Positions 40,140-47,799 of a stretch of 47,799 bases of DNA are shown one piece after another (the first letter of the stretch is position 1; each line of letters starts with the position of its first letter). The stretch lies in contig MFIO01000014.1 of assembly GCA_001780775.1 (NCBI GenBank), positions 5,884 to 53,682 on the forward strand, read 5' to 3'. This stretch comes from Candidatus Giovannonibacteria bacterium RIFCSPLOWO2_12_FULL_43_11c. GTDB taxonomy: Bacteria > Patescibacteriota > Minisyncoccia > JACPKW01 > UBA11713. The notes under the pieces are model-generated. The model was not told the origin of the DNA, made no database searches, and saw nothing but the letters and a program-made list of their open reading frames with translations. Both the position numbers and the translations under genes were made by a program.

Positions 40140-43100
40140 TTAAATTCTGATAACTATGTCATCCTTGCCCCTCTCAACCTTTGCATTTTTTTCAACTTCT
40201 TCTTTGACTCCCTTTAGATCAACGTCAAGTCCCAAAGCTTTAAGCTCATTTACCAAAACATGGAAAGAGGCCGGCAAATTTGGGCTCTTGAATTTCTCTC
40301 CCCGAACGATAGCGTCGTAAGCCGCCGCGCGTCCCAAGACATCGTCCGATTTTATCGTCATCATTTCCTGCAAAGTATGCGCGGCTCCGTATCCCTCGAG
40401 CGCCCAAACTTCCATTTCCCCGAATCGCTGTCCTCCTCCCTGCGCCTTCCCTCCGAGAGGCTGCTGGGTAATTAGCGAATATGGCCCGATCGATCTCATG
40501 TGAATCTTATCTTCCACCATATGTATCAGTTTCATTATGTAAATCATCCCAACCGTTACTTCCTGATCAAATACCTCTCCGGTACGTCCGTCGGAAAGTT
40601 TAATCTTTCCGTGTTCTGGCAGACCTGCTTTTTTCAATTCGCCTTTTATCTCTTCTTCAGAAACTCCGTTCAGCGCCGGAGTTATCGCTTGATAATTGAG
40701 CGCCTTCGCGGCCCATCCCAAGTGCGTTTCCAAAATTTGCCCGATATTCATACGAGACGCAACTCCGAGAGGATTTAAAATTATATCAACCGGTGTGCCG
40801 TCCGGAAGATACGGCATCTCCTCAACCGGAAGAATTTTCGAGATGACTCCTTTGTTTCCGTGACGTCCAGCAAGCTTGTCTCCGACGGAAATTTTTCTCA
40901 ACTGCGCGATCTCAACCTGTACTCTTTTTATAACACCCGTATCTAGTTTATCTCCTCTTTCTCTCGAAAAAACTTTTATACCGACGACTCTTCCAGCTTT
41001 TCCGTGCGGAACGCGCATAGAAGTATCCTTGACATCCCTCGCTTTTTCTCCAAAAATCGCGCGCAGCAGCCGCTCTTCAGGAGTAAGCTCAACTTCGCCC
41101 TTGGGCGTAATTTTGCCAACTAAAATATCGCCAGATCGTACTTCCGCGCCGATTCTAATAATTCCCTCTTCGTCCAAATCCTTTAATTTTTCTTCGGAAA
41201 CATTCGGAATATCGTGCGTGGTTATCTCTGGCCCGAGTTTCGTATCCCGCACATCCACCATGAAATCCTCGATATGAATCGAGCTGAAAGTATCTTCCTT
41301 GACCAATCTCTCGGAAAGTATAATCGCGTCCTCAAAATTAGCGCCTCCCCATGAAAGAAAAGCTACAAGCAAATTCTGCCCGAGCGCTAAAACACCGTGA
41401 TCAGAAGAAGAAGTATCAGCAAGGACTTCTCCTTTTTCGACGACATCGCCAAGCTCTACGATGGGACGCTGATTGATGACGGTAAAATCATTCGAGCGCA
41501 AAAAATTTACCAAAGGATAATTGGTTTCTTTATTGGACGATTTGACCGTAATTCTTGAAGCATCTACCTGAGAGATAGTTCCGCCCTCACCCGCGACTGT
41601 AAGCCTTCCGGAATCTCGGGCGGCGCGTTCTTCTATCCCAGTTCCAACCAAAGGGGCTTGCGGCTTTATGCATGGAACCGCCTGCCTCTGCATGTTTGAA
41701 CCCATCATCGCGCGATTCGCGTCGTCGTGAGCGAGAAATGGTATAAGCGTAGTCGCGATTGAAAACGCCTGTTCCGAAGCGACTTCTATAAAATCTATTT
41801 CTTCTCTCTTCATCAATCCCGGAGAACCCTTAACCCTGCCTTCGGTTTCCGCGTCTAAAATCAATCCGCTCTTATCCATATTGGTACCGGCCTGCGCGAT
41901 ATTGTATTTCGCATCCTCAAAAGCTGTCATATACCTTATCTCATCCATGATCTTCCCTTCTTTAACTTTCCTATACGGAGTCTCCAAAATTCCGTATTTG
42001 TTCACTCTGGCGTATCCCGCAAGGTGAACAACAAGACCGATGTTCGGTCCTTCCGGAGTTTCAATCGGGCAAATTCTCCCGTAGTGCGACGGGTGCACGT
42101 CGCGAACCTCGAAGCCGGCGCGCTCTCGAGTTAATCCCCCGGGACCGAGCGCGGAGAGGCGGCGTAAGTGTTCGAGCTCGGATAAAACATTGACTTGGTT
42201 CATAAACTGGGAAAGCTGGTTAGTTGTGAAAAATTCTTTCAAAATCGCCATAAAGGGGCGTGCGTTTATTAGATGCGCGGGCGTGAGCGTTGTTTGATCG
42301 AGAGTTGACATTCTGTCTTGTATAGTTCGCTTCATTCTCGTCATTCCAACTCTTAACCTTTGTTGTAAAAGTTCGCCCAAGGAGCGGATTCTCCTGTTTC
42401 CGACATGATCAACATCATCCGCTTCCGCGTTTGGCGCTGAATTCAAAGTTAAGATATGCAAAATTATTTTAACCAAATCGTTGCCAGATAAAACTCTGGA
42501 AGTTGGGTCATCTGAAAGCCCAAGGCGCTGGTTTAATTTATACCGTCCAACAGACGAAAGATCATATCTTTCTCCTGAAAACATCGCAGATATAAGATCC
42601 TTCGCCGTCTCCATTGTTGCGGGCTCGCCCGGACGAAGCCTTTTATAAATTTCCATATAGGCCTCGGTTGCGTTTTTTGTCGGGTCCTTATCGAGCATTT
42701 TCTTTATGATCTGGTCAACTTCTCCATCTTTGGAAAACTTGCTTAAAATCTCCTCGTTCGTCTCAACGCCGAAGATCCTCAAGATGCAAGAAGCGGGAAT
42801 TTTTCTTTTACGATCAATTCTCGCGTAGAGAGCTCCGTCAGCGTCCGATTCAAATTCAATCCAGGCTCCTCTCGAAGGAATTATTTTCGCTCCGAAATAT
42901 TTTTTCCCGCGAGAAAAATTAGCGGTGAAATAAACTCCGAAGGAACGGGCTAACTGCGAAACGATGACGCGCTCAACGCCATTCACTATAAATGTTCCTC
43001 TGGGAGTCATTAATGGCATGTCCGCTAAAAATATTTCCTGCTCCTTCATCTCCCCGGTTTTCTTATTTGTGAGACGCGCCTTAACTCTCAAAGTCGCGTC

Positions 43101-43337
43101 GAATGATGCATTTTGCGCCTTCGCTTGATACTCATCGTATTTCGGCTCGTCTAAAACATAATCTATAAATTCCAATTCCAAATCCTCTCCGCCGTAATCC
43201 TTGATCGGGGAAGATTCCTTGAAAAGATCCTTAATTCCGTCGGACAGAAACCAGCGCCAGCTCTCGAGCTGGATTTCCGGTAAGTAAGGCAATGCGACTA
43301 AGGGTTCGCGATAATTAGAAAAATATTTTTTCTGCAT
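40140..43337 (-). CDS. rpoB: RNA polymerase beta subunit
   Basis: A 1065-residue beta subunit. Recognisable are the rifampicin region (NQLSQFMNQVNVLSELEHLRRLSALGPGGLTRERAGFEVRDVHPSHYGRICPIETPEGPNIG), the GGANFEDAIILSERLV segment, KISVGDKLAGRHGNKGVISKI and the C-terminal GGKAQGGGQRFGEMEVWALEGYGAAHTLQEM. The tracked start is a TTG at 43352; the ATG at 43337 (MQKKYFSNYREPL) is preferred. RIF-cluster residues here are Gln, Asn and His/Arg-variant (HLRRLSALG keeps Arg but has Leu in place of the usual Lys/His-Arg pair). A leader of about 127 nt precedes it. Confidence 0.99.
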   Translation of the reverse strand: MQKKYFSNYREPLVALPYLPEIQLESWRWFLSDGIKDLFKESSPIKDYGGEDLELEFIDYVLDEPKYDEYQAKAQNASFDATLRVKARLTNKKTGEMKEQEIFLADMPLMTPRGTFIVNGVERVIVSQLARSFGVYFTANFSRGKKYFGAKIIPSRGAWIEFESDADGALYARIDRKRKIPASCILRIFGVETNEEILSKFSKDGEVDQIIKKMLDKDPTKNATEAYMEIYKRLRPGEPATMETAKDLISAMFSGERYDLSSVGRYKLNQRLGLSDDPTSRVLSGNDLVKIILHILTLNSAPNAEADDVDHVGNRRIRSLGELLQQRLRVGMTRMKRTIQDRMSTLDQTTLTPAHLINARPFMAILKEFFTTNQLSQFMNQVNVLSELEHLRRLSALGPGGLTRERAGFEVRDVHPSHYGRICPIETPEGPNIGLVVHLAGYARVNKYGILETPYRKVKEGKIMDEIRYMTAFEDAKYNIAQAGTNMDKSGLILDAETEGRVKGSPGLMKREEIDFIEVASEQAFSIATTLIPFLAHDDANRAMMGSNMQRQAVPCIKPQAPLVGTGIEERAARDSGRLTVAGEGGTISQVDASRITVKSSNKETNYPLVNFLRSNDFTVINQRPIVELGDVVEKGEVLADTSSSDHGVLALGQNLLVAFLSWGGANFEDAIILSERLVKEDTFSSIHIEDFMVDVRDTKLGPEITTHDIPNVSEEKLKDLDEEGIIRIGAEVRSGDILVGKITPKGEVELTPEERLLRAIFGEKARDVKDTSMRVPHGKAGRVVGIKVFSRERGDKLDTGVIKRVQVEIAQLRKISVGDKLAGRHGNKGVISKILPVEEMPYLPDGTPVDIILNPLGVASRMNIGQILETHLGWAAKALNYQAITPALNGVSEEEIKGELKKAGLPEHGKIKLSDGRTGEVFDQEVTVGMIYIMKLIHMVEDKIHMRSIGPYSLITQQPLGGKAQGGGQRFGEMEVWALEGYGAAHTLQEMMTIKSDDVLGRAAAYDAIVRGEKFKSPNLPASFHVLVNELKALGLDVDLKGVKEEVEKNAKVERGKDDIVIRI

Positions 43338-43351
43338 AAAATTAACAACCA

Positions 43352-43373
43352 AAAACCCCTTATTCTTTAAGGG
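43352..43373 (-). promoter_or_regulatory. Terminator-like attenuator in the rpoB leader
   Basis: In the rpoB leader RNA, CCCTTA and TAAGGG form a 6-bp stem with a 5-nt loop, followed by GTTTTT, 14 nt before the rpoB ATG. This is the form of an intrinsic terminator and could attenuate rpoBC. Two small hairpins precede it: one with a GCAA tetraloop (GGGT/ACCC) and one CCTA/TAGG. Confidence 0.5.
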
Positions 43374-43470
43374 ATTCGCTTTATATTAGGTTATTTATGA
43401 TTTATGGGTTTGCACCCTGGCCTATATTTAGGACGTGTAATTTTTCATCCAAAACTCAATCGTTATTTCC

Positions 43471-43498
43471 ATTATAGACGTATCCAAAAACATGTCAA
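43471..43498 (-). promoter_or_regulatory. Consensus promoter of rpoBC
   Basis: TTGACA and TATAAT, both exact consensus, are separated by 16 nt on the minus strand. Its -35 box overlaps the 3' arm of the hairpin that ends the upstream small gene. Confidence 0.85.
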
Positions 43499-43525
43499 CC
43501 CCGTTGTGTGTAAACAACGGGGTTG
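43496..43525. terminator. Hairpin terminator of the 85-residue gene
   Basis: An 11-bp perfect stem (CAACCCCGTTG / CAACGGGGTTG) with an 8-nt loop, 11 nt after the gene's stop. On the minus strand it is followed by ACATGTTTTT, so the U tract is offset. It shares bases with the rpoBC -35 box. Confidence 0.65.
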
Positions 43526-43536
43526 GGTTAGAAGAG

Positions 43537-43794
43537 TTAATTAAATTCTCGAGGCTTGGTTTTTCTCAATGCTTGAACTTTCTTATTCCTAAGCCTTTTT
43601 AGGGTTTCTTGATGATCCAGGCCAAAGAGTTTAGCAATGCATCCGGAAGCTTCCCATAACTCCTTTTCGGTTGCGTCAACCCAAAAGAGTTTAAGTTTTT
43701 CCTCAAGTTCCTCCTTTCTCGCCCCCATAGATTTTTTGTTTCGAATCTCATAAGCCTCCAAAGCCAGAGTCAACCAAACAACAAAATTAGCCAT
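43537..43794 (-). CDS. Small charged protein
   Basis: An 85-residue protein (MANFVVWLTLALEAYEIRNKKSMGARKEELEEKLKLFW...). The N terminus is mildly hydrophobic and the rest is helical and basic (TLKRLRNKKVQALRKTKPREFN). No family is recognised. The tracked start is 20 codons earlier; the ATG at 43794 has GGAGG 4 nt upstream and is preferred. It has its own promoter and a hairpin after it, making it a self-contained unit between secF and rpoB. Confidence 0.6.
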   Translation of the reverse strand: MANFVVWLTLALEAYEIRNKKSMGARKEELEEKLKLFWVDATEKELWEASGCIAKLFGLDHQETLKRLRNKKVQALRKTKPREFN

Positions 43795-43816
43795 AGCCCC
43801 TCCTTTTACTGAAAAC

Positions 43817-43844
43817 ATTATACTCTCGAAAACGCTTTTGTAAA
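43817..43844 (-). promoter_or_regulatory. Promoter of the 85-residue gene
   Basis: TTTACA and TATAAT are separated by 16 nt on the minus strand; the leader is about 16 nt and contains the GGAGG site. Confidence 0.65.
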
Positions 43845-43858
43845 CAAAAGGCAAAATG

Positions 43859-43886
43859 CCGTATTTGCGCTATCGCGTAAATACGG
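43859..43886. terminator. Terminator-like hairpin after secF
   Basis: CCGTATTT and AAATACGG form an 8-bp stem with a partly paired loop, about 20 nt after the secF stop; on the minus strand it is followed by CATTTTGCCTTTTG. Confidence 0.55.
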
Positions 43887-43905
43887 GATAGATGAACTTG
43901 TGACT

Positions 43906-44793
43906 TTATGCCTTCTTCTCGCGGTAGTTATTCCAAGTGACAAGCAATGGCGAGGCGATAAAGATTGAGGAATAAGTTCCTGCGACAATGCCGATGATTA
44001 ATGCGAGGGCAAAATATTTTGTCGCCTCGGCACCAAGAAAAAATAGCGCAGTCAAAACGACGAGAACCGTGAGAGAAGTGTTAATGGAGCGGGTTAAAGT
44101 CTGGCTCAAAGATTTTCCCACCGTCTCTTCAAATGTTTCTTTCTTGGCAAGCGTCAGGTTTTCTCTAATTCGGTCGAAAACGACGATCGTATCATGAACG
44201 GAAAATCCGAGGACCGTTAAAATCGCTGTGACGAAAAGAGTGTCTACTTCTACTCCTTTAAAATGCCCGAGAAGCGAGAAAACTCCGAGCGGAATAAAAA
44301 CATCGTGGAAGAGGGCTATAACGGCAAAAATTCCGTAGAACCAAGATGAGACCGGGAGGGAAACTTTCCTGAAAGCAAAAGCGATATATAAAATAATCGC
44401 GACGAGCACCAAAATCATCGCCCAGATTGAGCGTGAGCGTAGTTCCTGACCAATCGTCGGCCCGATTGTATTCGCGCTCGAATCTTTAATCTCCCCCAAT
44501 TTCGAAAGTTCTATCGTGATTTTTTGCCGTTCATCCGTCGAAAGCTCGCGAGTTCTTATGGAAAACCCGGCATCTCCCGCGGGCTGGACAACAACTTGCC
44601 CCAAATTAAGCGCTTCCATTTTCTGCCGGACTATATTTATATCGGGGCGCGAACTATATTGAATTTCAATAAGCGAACCTCCGGTGAAATCAATCCCAAA
44701 TTTCAGCCCGTAAAAAGCGAGCGAAATAACGCTCGTCGCGACCAAAATTATCGAAAATATATAACTGAATTTTCTAATTCTAACTAGCCCCAT
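43906..44793 (-). CDS. secF: Protein translocase subunit SecF
   Basis: A 295-residue inner-membrane protein with the SecF pattern: TM1 (about 11-29), FGIDFTGGSLIEIQY, a short periplasmic domain, and five C-terminal helices including SLLGHFKGVEVDTLFVTAILTVLGFSVHDTIVVFDRIREN and SQTLTRSINTSLTVLVVL. With SecD it uses the proton gradient to help SecYEG release exported proteins. Its start overlaps the secD end by 14 nt. Confidence 0.97.
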   Translation of the reverse strand: MGLVRIRKFSYIFSIILVATSVISLAFYGLKFGIDFTGGSLIEIQYSSRPDINIVRQKMEALNLGQVVVQPAGDAGFSIRTRELSTDERQKITIELSKLGEIKDSSANTIGPTIGQELRSRSIWAMILVLVAIILYIAFAFRKVSLPVSSWFYGIFAVIALFHDVFIPLGVFSLLGHFKGVEVDTLFVTAILTVLGFSVHDTIVVFDRIRENLTLAKKETFEETVGKSLSQTLTRSINTSLTVLVVLTALFFLGAEATKYFALALIIGIVAGTYSSIFIASPLLVTWNNYREKKA

Positions 44794-46108
44794 ATAGAGT
44801 TCTCATTATCTTTCTTTCTTGGCCTTTGTTCGAAAATTCAAGAGCGCGTAAGAACGTCCTTGTTATCGTAATCGCGGAGAGCATGCTCAAAACAATGCCA
44901 AGCCCCAAAGTCAGCGCGAAACCGGAAACGCTCTGGCTACCGAGATAAAAAAGTATTACTGACGTGATTAAACTCGAAACGTTGGAATCCCTAATCGAAA
45001 GCCACGCACGGGAAAATCCCTCCTCCACCGCCATCGCGAGAGATTTTCCGCCGCGAAGTTCTTCTTTCGTGCGTTCAAAAATCAGAATATTCGCGTCAAC
45101 CGCCATACCGATAGATAAAATGAACCCGGCGATGCCTGCGGCGGTCAGATAAATTGGGATTAGTTTGAAAAGAGTTAGAGCAAGAGACGTGTAAATCAAA
45201 AGGGCGATGACGGCAATCAACCCTGGCAGGCGATAGAAAAAAATCAAAAATAGGGCGACCCCAATTATCCCGTAGAACCCGGCCTGAAGCATTCGATTCA
45301 AAGTATCCGCGCCAAGATAAGCGCCGAGAGTTTCTTCCTTAATCAAAGATATGGGAACTGGCAGAGCCCCGGAATTTAGGTTTCTGACAAATTTCCGCGC
45401 TTCCTCGCGAGAGAAATTTCCGCTGATGACCGCTTGTCCTTGCGTTATCTCCTCGCGAACAGTCGGCATGGAAATCGGGATGCCATCAAGAAAAATCGCC
45501 ACGGGCTTTCCTATATTTTCTTTTGTTATTTTCGCGAAAAGGTCGCGCCCCTCGTTGTTAAATTCGAGGCCGACGGTCGATTCCAAAGTTGTCTGATTAT
45601 ATTCCAACAAAGCCTTCTGCAAAAATCTTCCAGTAAGCTTCGTCGGCTCGAAGGAACCTAAGACTCCGACAAAATCTTGCGCATCCTGTTTTTTCTGAAG
45701 GTCTTCAATAGTCACACCTGTCTTAAGCGTCTGGAATTCGAGATAAGGCGTCTCGCCTATTATTTTTATCGCGTTATTTACGTCAAAAACTCCCGCCAGT
45801 TCCACGATTAGCCTATCTTCATCTCCCCTCTTTTTAACTTGAATTATCGGCTCGGATACTCCAAATAAATTTACGCGGTTCTCGATTATGTCCCGGAGCC
45901 CGGCCATCGCTTCCGATCTTTCGGAATCCGGGATGGAAGATGTGTCTGCCTTATATTCCAAACTTATCCCTCCCTGCAAATCCGGTCCTAAACTAAACTC
46001 TCTCTTTAAAAAATCAGGAGTAAAAGCAAAATGCCCGGCAATATCAAAATAACCGGCTAATATTCCCAAGATTATAAACAATGCCGCCAATATTCTCGAT
46101 TTCCACAT
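44780..46108 (-). CDS. secD: Protein translocase subunit SecD
   Basis: A 442-residue partner of SecF. TM1 (about 5-22), LGPDLQGGISLEYKAD, the periplasmic P1 region (EIIENRV-like DIIENRVNLFGVSEPIIQVKKRGDEDRLIVELAG), then the helices with IAGFILSIGMAVDANILIFERTKEELR and a terminal FGLGIVLSML-type helix (LTLGLGIVLSMLSAI). The acidic residue and Arg pair expected for proton coupling are present (DANILIFERTKEELR). No clear -35/-10 was assigned in the 62-nt divergent gap. Confidence 0.97.
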   Translation of the reverse strand: MWKSRILAALFIILGILAGYFDIAGHFAFTPDFLKREFSLGPDLQGGISLEYKADTSSIPDSERSEAMAGLRDIIENRVNLFGVSEPIIQVKKRGDEDRLIVELAGVFDVNNAIKIIGETPYLEFQTLKTGVTIEDLQKKQDAQDFVGVLGSFEPTKLTGRFLQKALLEYNQTTLESTVGLEFNNEGRDLFAKITKENIGKPVAIFLDGIPISMPTVREEITQGQAVISGNFSREEARKFVRNLNSGALPVPISLIKEETLGAYLGADTLNRMLQAGFYGIIGVALFLIFFYRLPGLIAVIALLIYTSLALTLFKLIPIYLTAAGIAGFILSIGMAVDANILIFERTKEELRGGKSLAMAVEEGFSRAWLSIRDSNVSSLITSVILFYLGSQSVSGFALTLGLGIVLSMLSAITITRTFLRALEFSNKGQERKIMRTLYGAS

Positions 46109-46120
46109 ATATTGAAAAAG

Positions 46121-46149
46121 TTTAGCATATCTATTAGGATGGATACAAT
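46121..46149 (+). promoter_or_regulatory. Possible promoter of DHFR-like fusion gene
   Basis: TTTAGC and TACAAT are separated by 17 nt on the plus strand, ending 21 nt before the ATG; AAGGAGG follows, with 4 nt between GGAGG and ATG. Confidence 0.45.
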
Positions 46150-46170
46150 TTGCACGAATAAGGAGGCGGA

Positions 46171-46935
46171 ATGGACATTAAAATCATTGTAGCGGTTTCA
46201 AAAAATGGATTCATGGATATCCCCGGAGTTCAGATGTCAAAAGAAGACCGAGAATTTCTGAGAAGTAAAATTAAAGGCGAAGCGGTCATAATAAGCCGCG
46301 GCACATATGTAAACGCTCTGAAATTCAGGGGTGGCAAGCCTTTCGATTGCAGCGAGATTATTGTAATCACAACGAAAGAGAATCTTTCTTTTCCTAGGTG
46401 TCGCACTGGGGGCTCGCTCAGAAAGGGGCTTAGCTTACTCCAAAACAGAGAGAAAGTTATGGTGCTCGGAGGACAAAAACTTTATAGTGAAGCGTTGGCT
46501 CTGCCGGAAACATCTACAATCTACCTGACCGAAATAGATGTGGAATACGACGGGAAAGTAAAGTTCCCCGAATTCGATTGTTCTTACTTTAAGTTAATTC
46601 ACTCGGACTCGCACGATAACGCAAAACCGCCCGTCACCTTCAAAATATTCAAGCGATCTTGCCCCCTTTGTCTTTCACATCCGCGCAAGTTCTTCGGCAA
46701 TCCCGTAAAGGAAGAGGTTTTCTGGGATTTCTATCAGCATCGCGGGAGATATATTGCCATATACAAAAAAGGGCATACGCATGTGATAATGAGCAGAGAG
46801 GAAAGTCAAGAATTGGATAGCTTTGTCGCATGGTTAAAGTTTGAACACAGGGAAGGGTGGAAAACTCCCTGGCGCACTCTTGGGTTCGATCATGCGCATG
46901 TTTTTTTCAACTGGCGAGCCGTTGCTCCAAATTAA
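46171..46935 (+). CDS. DHFR-like domain fused to an extra C-terminal domain
   Basis: A 254-residue protein. Residues 1-160 look like a divergent dihydrofolate reductase (IIVAVSKNGFM, GEAVIISRGTY, EKVMVLGGQKLYSEALALPETSTIYLTEIDVEYDGKVKFPEFD). The usual WxxPxD active-site segment is replaced by VQMSKED, so classical activity is uncertain. Residues about 162-254 begin with CPLC and end with FDHAHVFFNW; I do not recognise this domain, though the H-x-H-V end is HIT-like. It is convergent with a ThyX gene; ThyX produces tetrahydrofolate, not dihydrofolate, so the pairing is of interest. Strong SD. Confidence 0.75.
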   Translation: MDIKIIVAVSKNGFMDIPGVQMSKEDREFLRSKIKGEAVIISRGTYVNALKFRGGKPFDCSEIIVITTKENLSFPRCRTGGSLRKGLSLLQNREKVMVLGGQKLYSEALALPETSTIYLTEIDVEYDGKVKFPEFDCSYFKLIHSDSHDNAKPPVTFKIFKRSCPLCLSHPRKFFGNPVKEEVFWDFYQHRGRYIAIYKKGHTHVIMSREESQELDSFVAWLKFEHREGWKTPWRTLGFDHAHVFFNWRAVAPN

Positions 46936-46941
46936 AAAGAG

Positions 46942-46971
46942 ACCCAGTCCGAAAATATTCTCGGACTGGGT
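46942..46971. terminator. Bidirectional terminator between DHFR-like and ThyX genes
   Basis: An 11-bp stem (ACCCAGTCCGA / TCGGACTGGGT) with an 8-nt loop, AAAAAGAG on one side and TTTAATAAT on the other, between convergent genes. Confidence 0.8.
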
Positions 46972-46980
46972 TTTAATAAT

Positions 46981-47799
46981 TTACTGACTGAATTTTTCTT
47001 TGAGTTTCTCCTCCTTTTTTTTAATTTTTTCCTCAAGACCGCGCCTTGCGAAATCGTATTCATTCATATCGGCTTTGATAAAGGAAGCAATTATTGGATA
47101 GGCCTTCTGGATCAATTTAAATTTCTCCTGCGCGACGTGGCGATAATCCGGGTGTCCCTGCGAGCCAGTCCGAAGCTCTATTTCCCAAAACGCCTGCCGC
47201 ACATTTTGATATTGATAAAATCGCACTCGATGAAAAAGAGTCGTCGCGTATTGCGCGTGCTCCTCTCCGAGCTTTGACACAATTTTTTGATAAAGCTTTT
47301 CCACTTTCTCCATTGCTTTATGAACATGATCCGCGAGCCCAGCCTCTTCTATCTCCGGAGGAACATCATATCCGTGGACAACCGTAAAAAACTGGCGTTC
47401 TTGTGTGTGCATGCGGTGACGGTGCAAATCGCGATACGCTCCCGCGTTCAAAACAATCTCAAAGCGCATGAAAGCGTTCTCGAACGCTCTCCCGACTTTC
47501 TGCCATCGCTCTCCCCTACCTTCGAGATATTTTGCAATAATCCGCTTCTTTTCCTCCGCGCTCATTTTTTTTGCGGCGTCAATCAAATTCGCCCAGCTTG
47601 ATTTTGATGCAGGAAAAAGTATTCCGGCTACTATCGCCGCCTCGCCGTCCTGATCGTAATTCGCAAGTAGGACTTCGGCCTTGCTGGCTTTAATGACGAA
47701 AGATTCGGCCTCCGGTCTGATTCTATCTTTTTTGCCGGCCAAATATTTCTGGTATTCCTTGGATTTCACCTCGTCGAGGCGCAAAAGTAGCGAGCCAAT
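46981..47799 (-). CDS. ThyX-like flavin-dependent thymidylate synthase (partial)
   Basis: The C-terminal 272 residues of a ThyX-family protein; the frame stays open to the window edge, so the TTG taken as start in the track is internal. ThyX methylates dUMP using FAD and methylene-tetrahydrofolate. The core AYRDLHRHRMHTQERQFF holds the RHR motif; GDIxP-type later segments read HRVRFYQYQNVRQAFWEIELRTGSQGHPDYRHVAQ. Spacing after RHR (MHTQERQFF) differs from the consensus RHRxxSxNExSxRY, a divergence typical of CPR ThyX-like proteins that have two ThyX-like halves; this would be the second half. Confidence 0.82.
   Translation of the reverse strand: MGSLLLRLDEVKSKEYQKYLAGKKDRIRPEAESFVIKASKAEVLLANYDQDGEAAIVAGILFPASKSSWANLIDAAKKMSAEEKKRIIAKYLEGRGERWQKVGRAFENAFMRFEIVLNAGAYRDLHRHRMHTQERQFFTVVHGYDVPPEIEEAGLADHVHKAMEKVEKLYQKIVSKLGEEHAQYATTLFHRVRFYQYQNVRQAFWEIELRTGSQGHPDYRHVAQEKFKLIQKAYPIIASFIKADMNEYDFARRGLEEKIKKKEEKLKEKFSQ

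Noticed and set aside
1-47799. Alternative genetic code (UGA as Gly)
   Set aside because: Several genes end cleanly in TGA with ATGA overlaps and no homologous read-through, so the standard bacterial code applies.

Overview
The window looks like a chromosome segment from a candidate-phyla-radiation (Patescibacteria, probably Parcubacteria-like) bacterium. The evidence is the split transketolase, CPR-type surface proteins (LamG, single-pass anchored and Cys-rich proteins), the DUF2339/DUF3999 pair, 4-nt ATGA overlaps and very compact spacing. UGA is used as a normal stop codon in several genes, so the UGA=Gly code of SR1/Gracilibacteria does not apply. Almost everything is on the minus strand. 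No rRNA, tRNA, CRISPR array or transposase was seen, and no gene-free stretch exceeds 300 bases.

Layout. 1-10.9 kb holds central carbon metabolism: transketolase C and N subunits, Rpe, CTP synthase, RpiB and GAPDH. It is interrupted by a three-gene membrane cassette (DUF2339, DUF3999, Cys-rich/PsbP-like) and by two RelE-type toxin-antitoxin pairs, each directly upstream of a pentose-phosphate gene. 10.9-12.6 kb holds thiol redox genes (AhpF/TrxB-like reductase and a membrane-anchored DsbA-like protein). 12.6-18 kb holds secreted or anchored surface proteins and a TPR protein. 18-25.9 kb is the least explained part: two tandem paralogous membrane-anchored, probably alpha/alpha-toroid proteins, three PaaK-like adenylate-forming proteins (one lacking its C-terminal domain), an unknown 455-residue protein and two small peptides carrying a CGG motif near or at the C terminus. 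26-28.5 kb holds a sodium:solute symporter and a divergent, C-terminally truncated UbiD decarboxylase. 28.6-35 kb holds a histidine kinase, a DUF4015 glycosidase-like protein, a DUF192 protein, RecA, a small anchored protein and FtsK. 35-36.4 kb holds a Nudix hydrolase and two small proteins among strong hairpins. 36.4-43.5 kb is rpoB-rpoC. 43.5-47.8 kb holds a small protein, secF, secD, a DHFR-like fusion and a ThyX fragment.

Two initiation styles coexist. Many core genes have a -10 box exactly 6 nt before the ATG (tktN, antitoxin 1, DUF2339, rpiB, GAPDH, recA and others), which predicts leaderless mRNAs. A second set (SSS, UbiD, two small proteins at 36 kb, the 85-aa protein at 43.6 kb, the DHFR fusion) has a strong GGAGG site; several of these also have a leader and nearby GC-rich hairpins, suggesting separately acquired cassettes.

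The most striking local structure concerns the two toxin genes. The last two sense codons of each toxin (TAT AAT and TAT AAA) form a -10 box, followed by the stop, 3 nt and the ATG of the next pentose-phosphate gene. The second module is also flanked by a 47-bp direct repeat of the rpiB start, with only synonymous differences. These modules appear to have inserted while rebuilding the promoter, and in one case the start, of the gene they displaced. All functions are assigned by reading motifs; no database search was run.
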